A stretch of 64,000 bases of DNA, taken from the NCBI GenBank assembly GCA_040218575.1, contig JAVJRE010000003.1:62001-126000 (forward strand), in the 5' to 3' direction. The stretch is from Alphaproteobacteria bacterium. Lineage in GTDB: Bacteria > Pseudomonadota > Alphaproteobacteria > JAVJRE01. Below are positions 35,084 to 43,552 of this stretch, in pieces. Under the pieces are notes generated by a model. It saw nothing but the letters and a program-made list of their open reading frames with translations. It was not told the origin of the DNA and did not search any database. Both the position numbers and the translations under genes were made by a program. Numbering within the stretch: position 1 is the first letter of the stretch; every line of letters starts with the position of its first letter.

Positions 35084-36019
35084 ATGACAGCCTTTCTGTT
35101 CTGCTGCACCGGCTATCCGGAGGCGGCGTGGCTGGCGGCGCTGCGCCAGCATCTGCCGCCGGAGGTGGAGGTGCGGACCATGCAGGCCATGGGCGATCCG
35201 GCCGACATCGCCTATGTGGCGGCGTGGATGCCGCCGGACGGGCTGCTGGCCAGCCTGCCCAACCTGAAAGTCATCTTCTCCATCGCCTCCGGCGTCGGCC
35301 ATATCCTGAAAGATCCCAGTGTGCCGGCGCATGTGCCGCTGGTGCGCATGTCGGATCCCATGCAGTGGAATCTGATGGCGGAGTTCGCCGTGCTGGGGGT
35401 GCTCACCTTCCACCGCTTTCTGCCCTTCTATCTGGATAATCAGAAGGACGGCCGGTGGGAGGTGCGCTGGCCGCTGGATACGCCGACCCGCCCGGTGGGC
35501 GTTCTGGGCCTTGGCGGCAGCGGCCGGGCGGTGGCGGCGCGGCTCACCGACCTAGGCTTCACGGTCCATGGCTGGAGCCGCCGCAAGCACGAGATCGCCG
35601 GCATCACCACCTGGGCCGGGCCGGACGGGCTGCGCGCCATGCTGCCGCGGTGCGCCTATGTGGTGTGTGTCCTGCCGCTGACCGACGAGACGAGAGGCCT
35701 GATGGACCGGGCGTTTTTCGCGGCCCTGCCCGACGGCGCTCATCTGATCAATATCGGCCGTGGCGAGCATATTGTGCAGGCGGACCTGCTCGCCGCGCTC
35801 GACAGCGGGCGCCTGGCGGGCGCTTTCCTGGACGTCTTCGACCAGGAACCGCTGCCACCGGATCACCCCTACTGGCGCCATCCGAAAATCATCGTGACGC
35901 CGCATGTGGCCGGCGAGCTGTTGCCGCGCTCGGCGATGAAGGTGATGGCCGACAATGTGCGCCGCCACATGGCCGGTGCGCCGCTGCCCAATCTCTATGA
36001 CCGGGCGCTGCAGTACTGA
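35084..36019 (+). CDS. ghrA: Glyoxylate/hydroxypyruvate reductase A-type dehydrogenase
   Basis: 311 residues, the size of GhrA. It is a D-2-hydroxyacid dehydrogenase with the nucleotide-binding motif GVLGLGGSGRAVAARL. The catalytic Arg is in NIGRGEH, the Glu in DVFDQEPLP and the His in TPHVAGE. It lacks the long N-terminal region of SerA-type enzymes, and the MQWNLMAEFAVLGVL stretch is GhrA-like. Such enzymes reduce glyoxylate or hydroxypyruvate with NADPH. It follows the DUF6282 gene by 51 bases. Confidence 0.88.
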   Translation: MTAFLFCCTGYPEAAWLAALRQHLPPEVEVRTMQAMGDPADIAYVAAWMPPDGLLASLPNLKVIFSIASGVGHILKDPSVPAHVPLVRMSDPMQWNLMAEFAVLGVLTFHRFLPFYLDNQKDGRWEVRWPLDTPTRPVGVLGLGGSGRAVAARLTDLGFTVHGWSRRKHEIAGITTWAGPDGLRAMLPRCAYVVCVLPLTDETRGLMDRAFFAALPDGAHLINIGRGEHIVQADLLAALDSGRLAGAFLDVFDQEPLPPDHPYWRHPKIIVTPHVAGELLPRSAMKVMADNVRRHMAGAPLPNLYDRALQY

Positions 36020-36078
36020 CAGCGGGGTGAGGCGGCGCCCCTACAGCACCGCATGAGCCTGTCCTAGTCTTCGCTCCT

Positions 36079-36134
36079 GCAATTGGGGCCCTGCAAACAG
36101 GCCCCCGCAAACAGGCCCGTGCAAACGGGCCCCT
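36079..36134 (+). repeat. Four 14-base tandem repeats in an amidohydrolase leader
   Basis: Units start at 36079, 36093, 36107 and 36121. The core is GCAAACAGGCCC, with GCAATTGGGGCC as the most divergent first unit. The block ends 18 bases before the amidohydrolase start, just ahead of its GGGAG ribosome-binding site. The GGCC/GGGCC parts can pair with each other in RNA, so unit number could change translation. Confidence 0.8.
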
Positions 36135-36152
36135 GCTGACGGGAGAACGGCA

Positions 36153-37637
36153 ATGGCGGAGCGCGCCTCGGTGGACGGCACGGCGGACCTTCTTATTCGC
36201 GGGGCTGACCGGGTGGTGGCCTATGACGCCACGACCGGCAGCCATGTCTATCTGACGGACGCCGACGTGGCGGTGAGTGATGGCCGGTTCAGTTTCGTCG
36301 GTCATGGGTTCACCGGCGGCGCGGACCGTGAGGTCTCCGGCCGCGGCCTCATGGTCATGCCGGGTCTGATCGACCTGCACTCCCACCCCTGGTCTGAATC
36401 CATGAATCGCGGCTTCGGCGAAGACATGGCCAATGCCTGTCTGCATTGCACCATGTACGAGCACAAGCCCGGCTGGGGCGACGATATGGCCGGCTGGCTG
36501 GCAACCGCCAGCATGGCTTATGCGGAGTTGCTGCGCTCTGGCGTCACTACGCTGACCGACATGACCACGCCCTATGAAGGGTGGATCGAGAATTTCGCGG
36601 CGTCCGGCCTGCGCGGCTTCGTGGCGCCCATGATGCGCTCTGCCCTGTGGTCGCTGGACAGTGCCGGCGAGGTAGTGGGGTGGAACTGGTTTGACGATGA
36701 CGGCGCCGAATCCTTCGCTCGCGGGCTGGAGGCGGTGGACGCCGCCATGGCGCACAAGAGCGGCCGCATGAGCGCCATGGTCATGCCGGCGCAGGTGGAT
36801 ACCTGCACCGAACGCTTTCTGCAGGATGCCCTGGCGGCAGCGCGCAAACGGGGCATCGGCATGCAGACCCATGCCTGCCAGGTGCTACCCGAACTGTGGG
36901 AGATGGAGCGGCGACACGCCATGAGTCCGGTGGCGTGGATGGAGGCGATTGGCGTACTGGGAGCGGATGTGACTTTGTCTCATGCACCGTTCCTCGACCA
37001 CCATTCATGGCTCGGCAATGACTCTCCGACCGACCTGGAGCGGCTCGGCAAGGCCGGAGCCAATGTGGCGCACTGTCCGACGGTGCTGACCCGCAGCGGC
37101 GTCATGCTGGAGGACTTCCGACGCTACCGTCAGGCCGGCGTCACCATTGCCATGGGCACCGACACCGCGCCGCAGAATATGATGGAGGAGATGCGCATGG
37201 CCGCCATCATGGCACGGGCGGCGGCGGCCGATCCCACCGCCGGCACCACGCGATCCGTCTTCGAGGCGGCGACCCTGGGTGGGGCGAAAGCCCTGCAGCG
37301 TGATGACATCGGCCGTATCGCGGTGGGGGCCTGCGGCGATCTGGTGCTGGTGGACCTCAACCACCGTGACATGGCGCCAGGCCACGACCCCATCCGCGCC
37401 CTGGTGTTCAACGCCGCCGAGCGACCGGTAAAGGACGTTTATGTGGGTGGTGAGCAGGTGGTGGCCGATGGCCGGGTCCTGACCGTCGATGAAACGGCCA
37501 TGACCCAGGCCATGACCGCGGCCAACCAGCGGGCCATGGCGGCCTATGCCCGGTTCGACCGGGCCGGCCGGCCGGCGGACGAGGTGTCGCCGCCGGTCTT
37601 TCCCCTGGCCCGTGACTGGCCGGCAAACCGGCCCTAG
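36153..37637 (+). CDS. Metal-dependent amidohydrolase, SsnA/TrzN-like
   Basis: 494 residues, start backed by GGGAG. The metal site of a subtype III amidohydrolase is complete: HxH in DLHSHPW, His in QTHACQ, His in LSHAPF and Asp in MGTDTAP. The flanking beta-sandwich strands (GADRVVAYDA and VYVGGEQVVADGR) are typical of atrazine chlorohydrolase / guanine-deaminase-like enzymes. Likely chemistry is hydrolytic deamination or dechlorination of a ring compound. The leader carries four tandem repeats. Substrate unknown. Confidence 0.9.
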   Translation: MAERASVDGTADLLIRGADRVVAYDATTGSHVYLTDADVAVSDGRFSFVGHGFTGGADREVSGRGLMVMPGLIDLHSHPWSESMNRGFGEDMANACLHCTMYEHKPGWGDDMAGWLATASMAYAELLRSGVTTLTDMTTPYEGWIENFAASGLRGFVAPMMRSALWSLDSAGEVVGWNWFDDDGAESFARGLEAVDAAMAHKSGRMSAMVMPAQVDTCTERFLQDALAAARKRGIGMQTHACQVLPELWEMERRHAMSPVAWMEAIGVLGADVTLSHAPFLDHHSWLGNDSPTDLERLGKAGANVAHCPTVLTRSGVMLEDFRRYRQAGVTIAMGTDTAPQNMMEEMRMAAIMARAAAADPTAGTTRSVFEAATLGGAKALQRDDIGRIAVGACGDLVLVDLNHRDMAPGHDPIRALVFNAAERPVKDVYVGGEQVVADGRVLTVDETAMTQAMTAANQRAMAAYARFDRAGRPADEVSPPVFPLARDWPANRP

Positions 37638-37683
37638 GCCGGCCATGTCGCGCGGGCCACGACGCCACCGGCTCTAGCGGCCC

Positions 37684-38595
37684 ATGCCCCTGTGGATACC
37701 CCTGACGGTTCTGGCGGCCTTCTTCCAGAACCTTCGCTCTGCCCTGCAGAAACGTCTGGCCGGTGCATTGCCGCCGATCACCGCGACCTATGTGCGGTTC
37801 TCTTTCGGATTGCCGGTGGCGCTGCTGATTCTGGGCGGTCTGGCCTTGTTCGACGATGCGGCGTTGCCACAGCCGGATCTGCGCTTTGCCGTGTTCTGTC
37901 TGGTCGGCGGCGTCGCTCAGGTGTGGGGAACCCGGCTGCTGGTCGGACTGTTCGCCTATCGCAACTTTGCCGTGGGCACCACCTACTCCAAGACCGAGAC
38001 GGTGCAGACCGCCTTGTTCGGCATCATTGTCCTGGGTGATCGGGTGACGGTTGGGGCGCTTGCCGGAATCCTTATCAGCCTGGTTGGCGTCATGATGATT
38101 TCCCTGGCCGGCCGCGGCGTTGGCGCGCTGGGCCTGATCCGGTCCCTGACGGCGCGACCGGCGCTAATGGGCATGGCCTCGGGCACCGCCTATGGCGTGG
38201 CGGCCGTGTGTTATCGGGCGGCATCTCTGTCGTTCGGCCGCGACGATTTCCTGATGCCCGCCACCTTCACGCTTGTCACGGTACTGGCTATCCAGACGCT
38301 GGTCATGACCGCCTGGCTGGCCTGGCGCCACCCGGGACAGATCAAGGCCAGCCTGCACGCCTTTCGCGCCAGCGCGGCCATCGGCCTGACCGGTGCGCTT
38401 GCCTCGTTCGGCTGGTTTACCGCCATGACCCTGCAGAATGCCGCCTATGTGCGGGCCCTGGGGCAGGTGGAGCTGGTGTTTACGTTCATGGCCTCGCGGT
38501 TTGCCTTTGGCGAACGCAGTCGCCCGGTGGAGTGGCTTGGCATCACGCTGGTCATCGCGGGTATCCTTGTTCTGCTGATCTGGCGACAGGGCTGA
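37684..38595 (+). CDS. EamA/DMT family transporter
   Basis: 303 residues with ten predicted membrane helices arranged as two EamA repeats. The second repeat ends with VELVFTFMASRFAFGERSRPVEWLG, the usual EamA signature around the last helices, and the first with TYSKTETVQTALFGIIVLGD. Such carriers export amino acids, amines or nucleobase-like metabolites. It is 46 bases after the amidohydrolase and 12 before the YihY gene, so it may belong to one transcript. Confidence 0.88.
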   Translation: MPLWIPLTVLAAFFQNLRSALQKRLAGALPPITATYVRFSFGLPVALLILGGLALFDDAALPQPDLRFAVFCLVGGVAQVWGTRLLVGLFAYRNFAVGTTYSKTETVQTALFGIIVLGDRVTVGALAGILISLVGVMMISLAGRGVGALGLIRSLTARPALMGMASGTAYGVAAVCYRAASLSFGRDDFLMPATFTLVTVLAIQTLVMTAWLAWRHPGQIKASLHAFRASAAIGLTGALASFGWFTAMTLQNAAYVRALGQVELVFTFMASRFAFGERSRPVEWLGITLVIAGILVLLIWRQG

Positions 38596-38607
38596 GGGAG
38601 TTGGCGT

Positions 38608-39990
38608 GTGAGCATGGATGACCGGAGTCCCATCAGAGCCTTTGCCGACCGCATGGTCTGGCATGATGACGACGCCACTTCGTCCCCTGGTCTGCCGCGC
38701 CGGATGTTGCAGCTTGCCTATCGTCTGGCCCTCGATCTGGCGGAAGGGCAGCTGACCCTGCGTGCCATGAGCCTGGTGTATACGACCATCCTGTCGTTGA
38801 TTCCGCTGCTGGCCATCAGCTTCTCGGTGCTCAAGGGATTCGGCGTGCACGACAAAATGCGACCGTTCCTGCTTAATCTGATGGCGCCGCTGGGCGACAA
38901 GGCCGAAGAGGTGGTGGGACGCATCATTCAGATGGTGGAGAACGTCAATGCCGGTGTTCTGGGCACAGTCGGTCTTGCCATCCTTTTCTATACGGTCATC
39001 TCCTTGCTTCATAAGGTGGAGCGGTCAGTCAACTATGTCTGGCGGGTGGAAAGCTCACGCGGTGTAGCCCAGCGCTTTCGTGACTATCTGAGCGTTCTGC
39101 TGGTCGGGCCGGTTCTGGTCTTTTCGTCGCTGGGCATCACCGCAACTTTGTCATCGTCCACGGCGGTCACCTGGCTGGCGCGGTTTCCGCTGGCCGGCGC
39201 ATTTCTCGATACGACCGGACGCCTGTTGCCTTTGCTTCTACTGACGATGGCGTTTTCGTTCATCTATGTCTTTCTGCCGAATACAAAGGTCCGCGTCGGG
39301 CCCGCCTTGATTGGCGGCCTGCTCGCCGGCGTCCTCTGGCATCTGGTGGGCTGGGGCTTTGCGGAGTTTCTGGCGGGCTCGGCGAGGTACACGGCGGTCT
39401 ATTCCACTTTCGCCACGCTGATCCTGTTCATGCTGTGGCTGTATCTGACGTGGCTCATCCTGCTGTTGGGGTCTGCTGTGGCGTTCTATCTGCAGCACCC
39501 CGAACAGGTGCGCGAGGGCGGCTGGCATCGCCTGCTGAGCCTGCGGGCGCGGGAGGCGCTGGGGATTCATGTGGCGCGGGAGGTGGCGCGGTGCTTCATC
39601 AATGGAAGCGCGCCGCCGACGACCGAGGGCCTTGCCGGGCGAAGCCGGGCGCCACATGGCGAGGTGGAAGCGATTGTCAGTGGCCTGCAGGATGCCGGGC
39701 TGGTGACACAGACAACCGGCGAGCCGGCGGGGCTGGTGCCGGCGTTGCCGCCGGACCGGGTGCCGCTGCGCCGTCTGGTGGCCTCTGTTCGTGAGGTGCC
39801 GGCAGCAGCCGGCCAGACGCCACCGCCGCCGGACTGGCTGCGCGAGGGCGGCGTCGGCCGCCTGATGGAGGATCTGGATCAGGCGGCGGCCATGCGTCTG
39901 TCGGGCCGCACGTGGCAGGACCTGGCCATCGCCGACGGCGAGGCGGAGCCGCACGACAGGGCCGCACACCACAAAGGAGAGACGGCATGA
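38608..39990 (+). CDS. YihY/BrkB family inner-membrane protein
   Basis: 460 residues from the GTG at 38608, seven bases after GAGGGAG; the ATG two codons later is a poorer fit. The YihY domain (about 45-295) has six membrane segments with the conserved LVYTTILSLIPLLAIS and FLPNTKVRVGPALIGG stretches. The last 165 residues are a soluble, Pro-rich tail. The family was once misnamed ribonuclease BN and its role is unsettled. The stop overlaps the start of the next gene (ATGA). Confidence 0.9.
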   Translation: MSMDDRSPIRAFADRMVWHDDDATSSPGLPRRMLQLAYRLALDLAEGQLTLRAMSLVYTTILSLIPLLAISFSVLKGFGVHDKMRPFLLNLMAPLGDKAEEVVGRIIQMVENVNAGVLGTVGLAILFYTVISLLHKVERSVNYVWRVESSRGVAQRFRDYLSVLLVGPVLVFSSLGITATLSSSTAVTWLARFPLAGAFLDTTGRLLPLLLLTMAFSFIYVFLPNTKVRVGPALIGGLLAGVLWHLVGWGFAEFLAGSARYTAVYSTFATLILFMLWLYLTWLILLLGSAVAFYLQHPEQVREGGWHRLLSLRAREALGIHVAREVARCFINGSAPPTTEGLAGRSRAPHGEVEAIVSGLQDAGLVTQTTGEPAGLVPALPPDRVPLRRLVASVREVPAAAGQTPPPPDWLREGGVGRLMEDLDQAAAMRLSGRTWQDLAIADGEAEPHDRAAHHKGETA

Positions 39991-40994
39991 GCGAAACCCT
40001 CACTCTCGACCAGGTCGCAGAGCTGGCCCGCGCCGCGCTCTCCGGCCGTGGCGCGGCGGCCGGCCCGGCCGCCAGCGTCGCCCGCTCCATCGTTCAGGCA
40101 GAAGCGGATGCCATGCGCCCCATTGGTCTCGGCTATCTGCCGACCTATTGCGAGCATCTGGGCTGCGGCAAGGTGGACGGCAGGGTGGCGCCGGAGGTCA
40201 GCCGGTCGGCGCCTTCGGCGGTGCGGGTGGATGCCAGACACGGTTTCGCCCATCCGGCCATCGAAGCCGGCAGCCCCCTGCTGACCGAGGCGGCGCGCGA
40301 GACCGGGGTCGCCGCCATGGCGGTCACCAACTCCTATGCGTGCGGGATTGTCGGCCACCACGTAGAGGCGCTGGCCCGGGATGGTCTGGTCGCCTTTGCC
40401 TTCGTCAATGCGCCGGCGGCGATTGCGCCATGGGGCGGCCGCCGGCCGCTGTTTGGCACCAACCCGCTGGCCTTTGCCGCACCGCGCGTCGGCGCCGCGC
40501 CGCTGGTCATCGATCAATCGTCCAGCGTGGTGGCCAAGGTCGCCATCATCAATGCCATGAACGATGGCACGGCGATTCCACCCCATTGGGGCTTTGATGA
40601 ATCCGGCGCGCCGACCACAGAGGCGGACAAGGTGCTCAAGGGCGGCACCATGGCGCCTTTCGGCGGTCACAAAGGGGCGGGCATGGCGCTGCTGGTGGAG
40701 ATCATGGCGGTGGCCATGACCGGCGCCACCTGGTCACACACCTCGTCGCTGCTGACCGACAATGCCGGCGGCCCGCCGGGCATCGGCCAGTTCTTCATAG
40801 GGCTGGATCCGGCCCGGTTCGCCGACGGATTCAGCGATCGGCTGGAGGTGCTGCTTGGCGCCATGACGGCACAGGATGGTGTGCGTCTGCCCGGCGACCG
40901 GCGTCTGGCGGCGCGACAGGCCACGGCGCGTGATGGGGTCAGCGTGGATGACGTGCTGCTGGCGCGTCTTCGGGGGTATGCCGGAATCTCATGA
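39987..40994 (+). CDS. Malate/L-lactate/ureidoglycolate dehydrogenase family (Ldh_2)
   Basis: 335 residues from the ATG at 39987, which overlaps the YihY stop. The fold is the unusual Ldh_2/NAD-binding type, not Rossmann malate dehydrogenase. Diagnostic stretches are GFAHPAIEAG, VTNSYACGIVGHHVE and FGTNPLAFAAP, with the Lys-rich MAPFGGHKGAGMALLVE near the C-terminus. Members oxidise (S)-lactate, malate, sulfolactate, ureidoglycolate or reduce cyclic imines. Given nearby hydantoin/amide hydrolases, ureidoglycolate is a tempting guess but not testable from sequence. Confidence 0.88.
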   Translation: MSETLTLDQVAELARAALSGRGAAAGPAASVARSIVQAEADAMRPIGLGYLPTYCEHLGCGKVDGRVAPEVSRSAPSAVRVDARHGFAHPAIEAGSPLLTEAARETGVAAMAVTNSYACGIVGHHVEALARDGLVAFAFVNAPAAIAPWGGRRPLFGTNPLAFAAPRVGAAPLVIDQSSSVVAKVAIINAMNDGTAIPPHWGFDESGAPTTEADKVLKGGTMAPFGGHKGAGMALLVEIMAVAMTGATWSHTSSLLTDNAGGPPGIGQFFIGLDPARFADGFSDRLEVLLGAMTAQDGVRLPGDRRLAARQATARDGVSVDDVLLARLRGYAGIS

Positions 40995-41145
40995 CATGGT
41001 GATTCCGTTCATGACGCCAGGGCATGGGCTGGCGGTGGATATTGTGCCGTGGTGGTCGTGGACAGGCTGCGTGGCCGCCGCCTAGGCTGCGCTAAGGGTC
41101 GGTGCATGAGCGCCTGACCCACGACGGACCAGCCGCGGAGGAATC

Positions 41146-42135
41146 ATGTCCGACTATGCCAGCCTGAAGGCGCGTCTCGACAAGGGCGATGTGATCATCC
41201 TGGACGGTGCCATCGGCACCCACTTGCAGACTCTTGGCGCGCCCATGGACAAGACCTGGGCGGCCAGCGGCCTGTCCACCCATCCCGACACCACGCGGCT
41301 GATGCACCAGCAGTACATCGAGGCCGGGGCCGACGTCATCACCACCAACACGTTCTCATCGGCCCGCCATGTGCTGATGAATCTGGGTCTCGCCGACATG
41401 GCGAAGGAGCTCAACATCCGGGCGGTGGCGCTGGTCCAGCAGGCGCGCGACCGCGCCGCCAGGGGCCGCCCGGTATGGATCGGCGCCGCTGTATCCAACT
41501 ATGGCGTCATCGCCGGCGGCAACCGGCGCATGCGCGACGCCATGCGCAGCCGGCCACGGGTCGGTTTCTGGGGCGAGTATCCGGAACTGAGCGAAGAGGA
41601 TACGCGGGCCAGCATCCGCGAGCAGGCAGAGGTCCTGGTCATGGCCGGCGCCGATTTCCTGATTGCCGAGTCCACCGGCACGACGACGCAGCGACAGTGG
41701 GTGTCGGAAGCCTGTATGGGGCTTGGTGTGCCGGTCTGGGTCGGTTTCAAGACACGGCTGGAGGACGGCAAGGTGATGAGCGGCTATGCCGACCCCGAGA
41801 CGTTCGAGTCTGGCATGGACAAGGTGCTGCCGCTGGGTGGCGAAGTCATGAGCATCTTTCATAGTTCGGTGGAGGCAACCAGCGCGTCGATTCCGCAACT
41901 CAGGCAGAAGTGGCCGGGCCCGATCGCCGTTTATCCCGATGCCGGGCGGCGCGACTATCTGGACCGCCACGGCGATACAGCCACGACCAACGCCACCTCG
42001 GTCGCCGACTTCACCAGGCTGGCCAAAGAGTGGGTCGGCCTGGGCGCCCAGGTGATCGGCGCCTGCTGTGGCTTCGGTCCGGAATACATCGCCCCTCTGC
42101 GCGACGCGCTGCCCAAGAAAATCCCCGGGCGCTAG
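41146..42135 (+). CDS. Homocysteine S-methyltransferase-fold protein with altered zinc site (copy 1)
   Basis: 329 residues; GGAGGA precedes the ATG. The barrel starts VIILDGAIGTHLQTLGAP and ends IGACCGFGPEYI, giving the Cys307-Cys308 pair of the zinc site. The third ligand, normally Cys in a G-V-N-C motif, is replaced: the sequence there is SIFHSSV with His239. Classical members transfer a methyl group from betaine, S-methylmethionine or folate-type donors to homocysteine. The change suggests a different metal or acceptor. A second copy at 43.6 kb has the same change. Confidence 0.85.
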   Translation: MSDYASLKARLDKGDVIILDGAIGTHLQTLGAPMDKTWAASGLSTHPDTTRLMHQQYIEAGADVITTNTFSSARHVLMNLGLADMAKELNIRAVALVQQARDRAARGRPVWIGAAVSNYGVIAGGNRRMRDAMRSRPRVGFWGEYPELSEEDTRASIREQAEVLVMAGADFLIAESTGTTTQRQWVSEACMGLGVPVWVGFKTRLEDGKVMSGYADPETFESGMDKVLPLGGEVMSIFHSSVEATSASIPQLRQKWPGPIAVYPDAGRRDYLDRHGDTATTNATSVADFTRLAKEWVGLGAQVIGACCGFGPEYIAPLRDALPKKIPGR

Positions 42136-42142
42136 CCCGGGG
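42114..42142 (-). terminator. Intrinsic terminator for the amine-oxidase gene
   Basis: Arms CCCCGGGC (42123-42130) and GCCCGGGG (42135-42142) form an eight-pair stem with a GCTA loop. Read leftward, the stem is followed by ATTTTCTTG, a modest U-run, so it should end the oxidase transcript, whose stop is 45 bases upstream. It lies inside the end of the convergent methyltransferase gene, whose TAG stop is in the loop. Confidence 0.75.
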
Positions 42143-42186
42143 AGGTTCGCAGGCCCGGCCCGGCTCTCCGGCGCGGCGGGCGCGAC

Positions 42187-43506
42187 CTAGCGCTCGTTGT
42201 CGCCGACCGCCATGGCCTTGCGCCGCCGCCGGTCCACCACGAATTTGAGGATCGGCGCCGGCGGCAGGATGCTGGGCCGGGGAATGGCCATCTGTTCGCG
42301 CAGAAGTTCCGAATCTCCGCCCGTGGCATAGTCGGCAAGCAAAGTGCCGGAAGCTGTTCCACGTGAAACATTGGCCGCGTTGCAGGCCACCGAGGCAAAC
42401 ACATTGTCGCGGATACGGCCGAAAATATGGCCCTGGTTGCGCGTCGGCCCCAGCACGCCGTGCCAGGTATCGATGATCTCCACATCCTTCAGGCTGGGCC
42501 AGCGGCGCAGGATCGATTCATAGTGGTTGGCCCGGGCGCGGGCATACATCTCCGGCGTCGCCCGCATTTTCGGCAGAAAGTCGAAGGTGTTGCGCATCAG
42601 GATGCGACGGTCCTGAGTAATGCGCACGGTCGAGCCAGCCGGCGCCGACGGCAGAAGCCCGGCCTCGCCCGGTGCGCCGATGCCCTCCCATTCCTGATCG
42701 CTCAGCGGCCGCGTCAGGCTGGCGAACAGACCAGCCGGCACCATGCGCCACTTCGCCCACATCAAGCCAAGATGCGGCGAGTATGTATTGGTGCAGATGA
42801 CGATGTTGGTCGCCTTGATTGTGCCCTTGGGGCAGGTCAGTTCATGCGGCTTGCCGTAGCGCATGGCCATGACCGGCGATTCCTCCAGCACCGTCACATT
42901 GGCCGGCATGGTGCGGGCGAGGCCGCGGGTCATGGCGGCGGGGTTCATCAGCGCCGTGCCGGGTGTGTGAACGCCCCAGCGATAGAAGTCGGAACCGGTA
43001 CGGGTCTTGACCTCTTCCTTCGACAGGACCGAGTGCGGCGCCTGCAGTTTTTCCATGCCGCGGGCATAGCCTTCCAGCATGGCGTCACCGGTGTCGCCGG
43101 CGCTGACATAGAGCTGGCCCCAGTCGGACCACTGGCAGGAGATCTGGTTGTGCTCCACCAGATGCTTGAGCTGGTCGCGGCCGAACTCACTAAGCCGCTG
43201 CATGCTGCGGATCTTCGGGAAATCGGCCTCCGGCGGCTCGCCATGAAACCAGATGCCCAACACAAAGCCGGAGTTGCGGCCCGATACACCCCAACCGACA
43301 CGCTGCCCCTCAATCAGGAAGACCCGGTCATCGGGTCGGTTCTCGGCCAGCCGGCGGGCGGCGGCCAGGCCCGTCACGCCGGCGCCGACCACCGCCCAGT
43401 CGCAGCTCATGTCGCCGTCCACGCGGCGCGGCGGCGACGCCTCCGGCAGAATATTGTACCAGCCGTTGGTATCGCCATCGTCAGGCGTAATGGTCGTCCT
43501 GGGCAT
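42187..43506 (-). CDS. FAD-dependent amine oxidase, DAO/PuuB-like
   Basis: 439 residues. The FAD-binding motif WAVVGAGVTGLAAARRL lies near residue 37 and the GVSGRNSGFVLG stretch follows, as in gamma-glutamylputrescine oxidase (PuuB) and related DadA/DAO enzymes. The C-terminal FAD contact is in WHGVLGPTRNQGHIFG. Expected reaction is oxidative deamination of a secondary or primary amine giving an aldehyde and peroxide. It sits between the two homocysteine-methyltransferase-like genes, suggesting one pathway for a methylated or gamma-glutamylated amine. Confidence 0.88.
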   Translation of the reverse strand: MPRTTITPDDGDTNGWYNILPEASPPRRVDGDMSCDWAVVGAGVTGLAAARRLAENRPDDRVFLIEGQRVGWGVSGRNSGFVLGIWFHGEPPEADFPKIRSMQRLSEFGRDQLKHLVEHNQISCQWSDWGQLYVSAGDTGDAMLEGYARGMEKLQAPHSVLSKEEVKTRTGSDFYRWGVHTPGTALMNPAAMTRGLARTMPANVTVLEESPVMAMRYGKPHELTCPKGTIKATNIVICTNTYSPHLGLMWAKWRMVPAGLFASLTRPLSDQEWEGIGAPGEAGLLPSAPAGSTVRITQDRRILMRNTFDFLPKMRATPEMYARARANHYESILRRWPSLKDVEIIDTWHGVLGPTRNQGHIFGRIRDNVFASVACNAANVSRGTASGTLLADYATGGDSELLREQMAIPRPSILPPAPILKFVVDRRRRKAMAVGDNER

Positions 43507-43552
43507 CTGCCTCTCCAGCCTCCGGTGTCACGGTTGATTCATGGTAGCGCGG

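Noticed and set aside
42123-42142. Terminator for the rightward methyltransferase-like gene
   Set aside because: The stem is not followed by a T-run in that direction and overlaps the gene's own stop; it suits only the leftward transcript.
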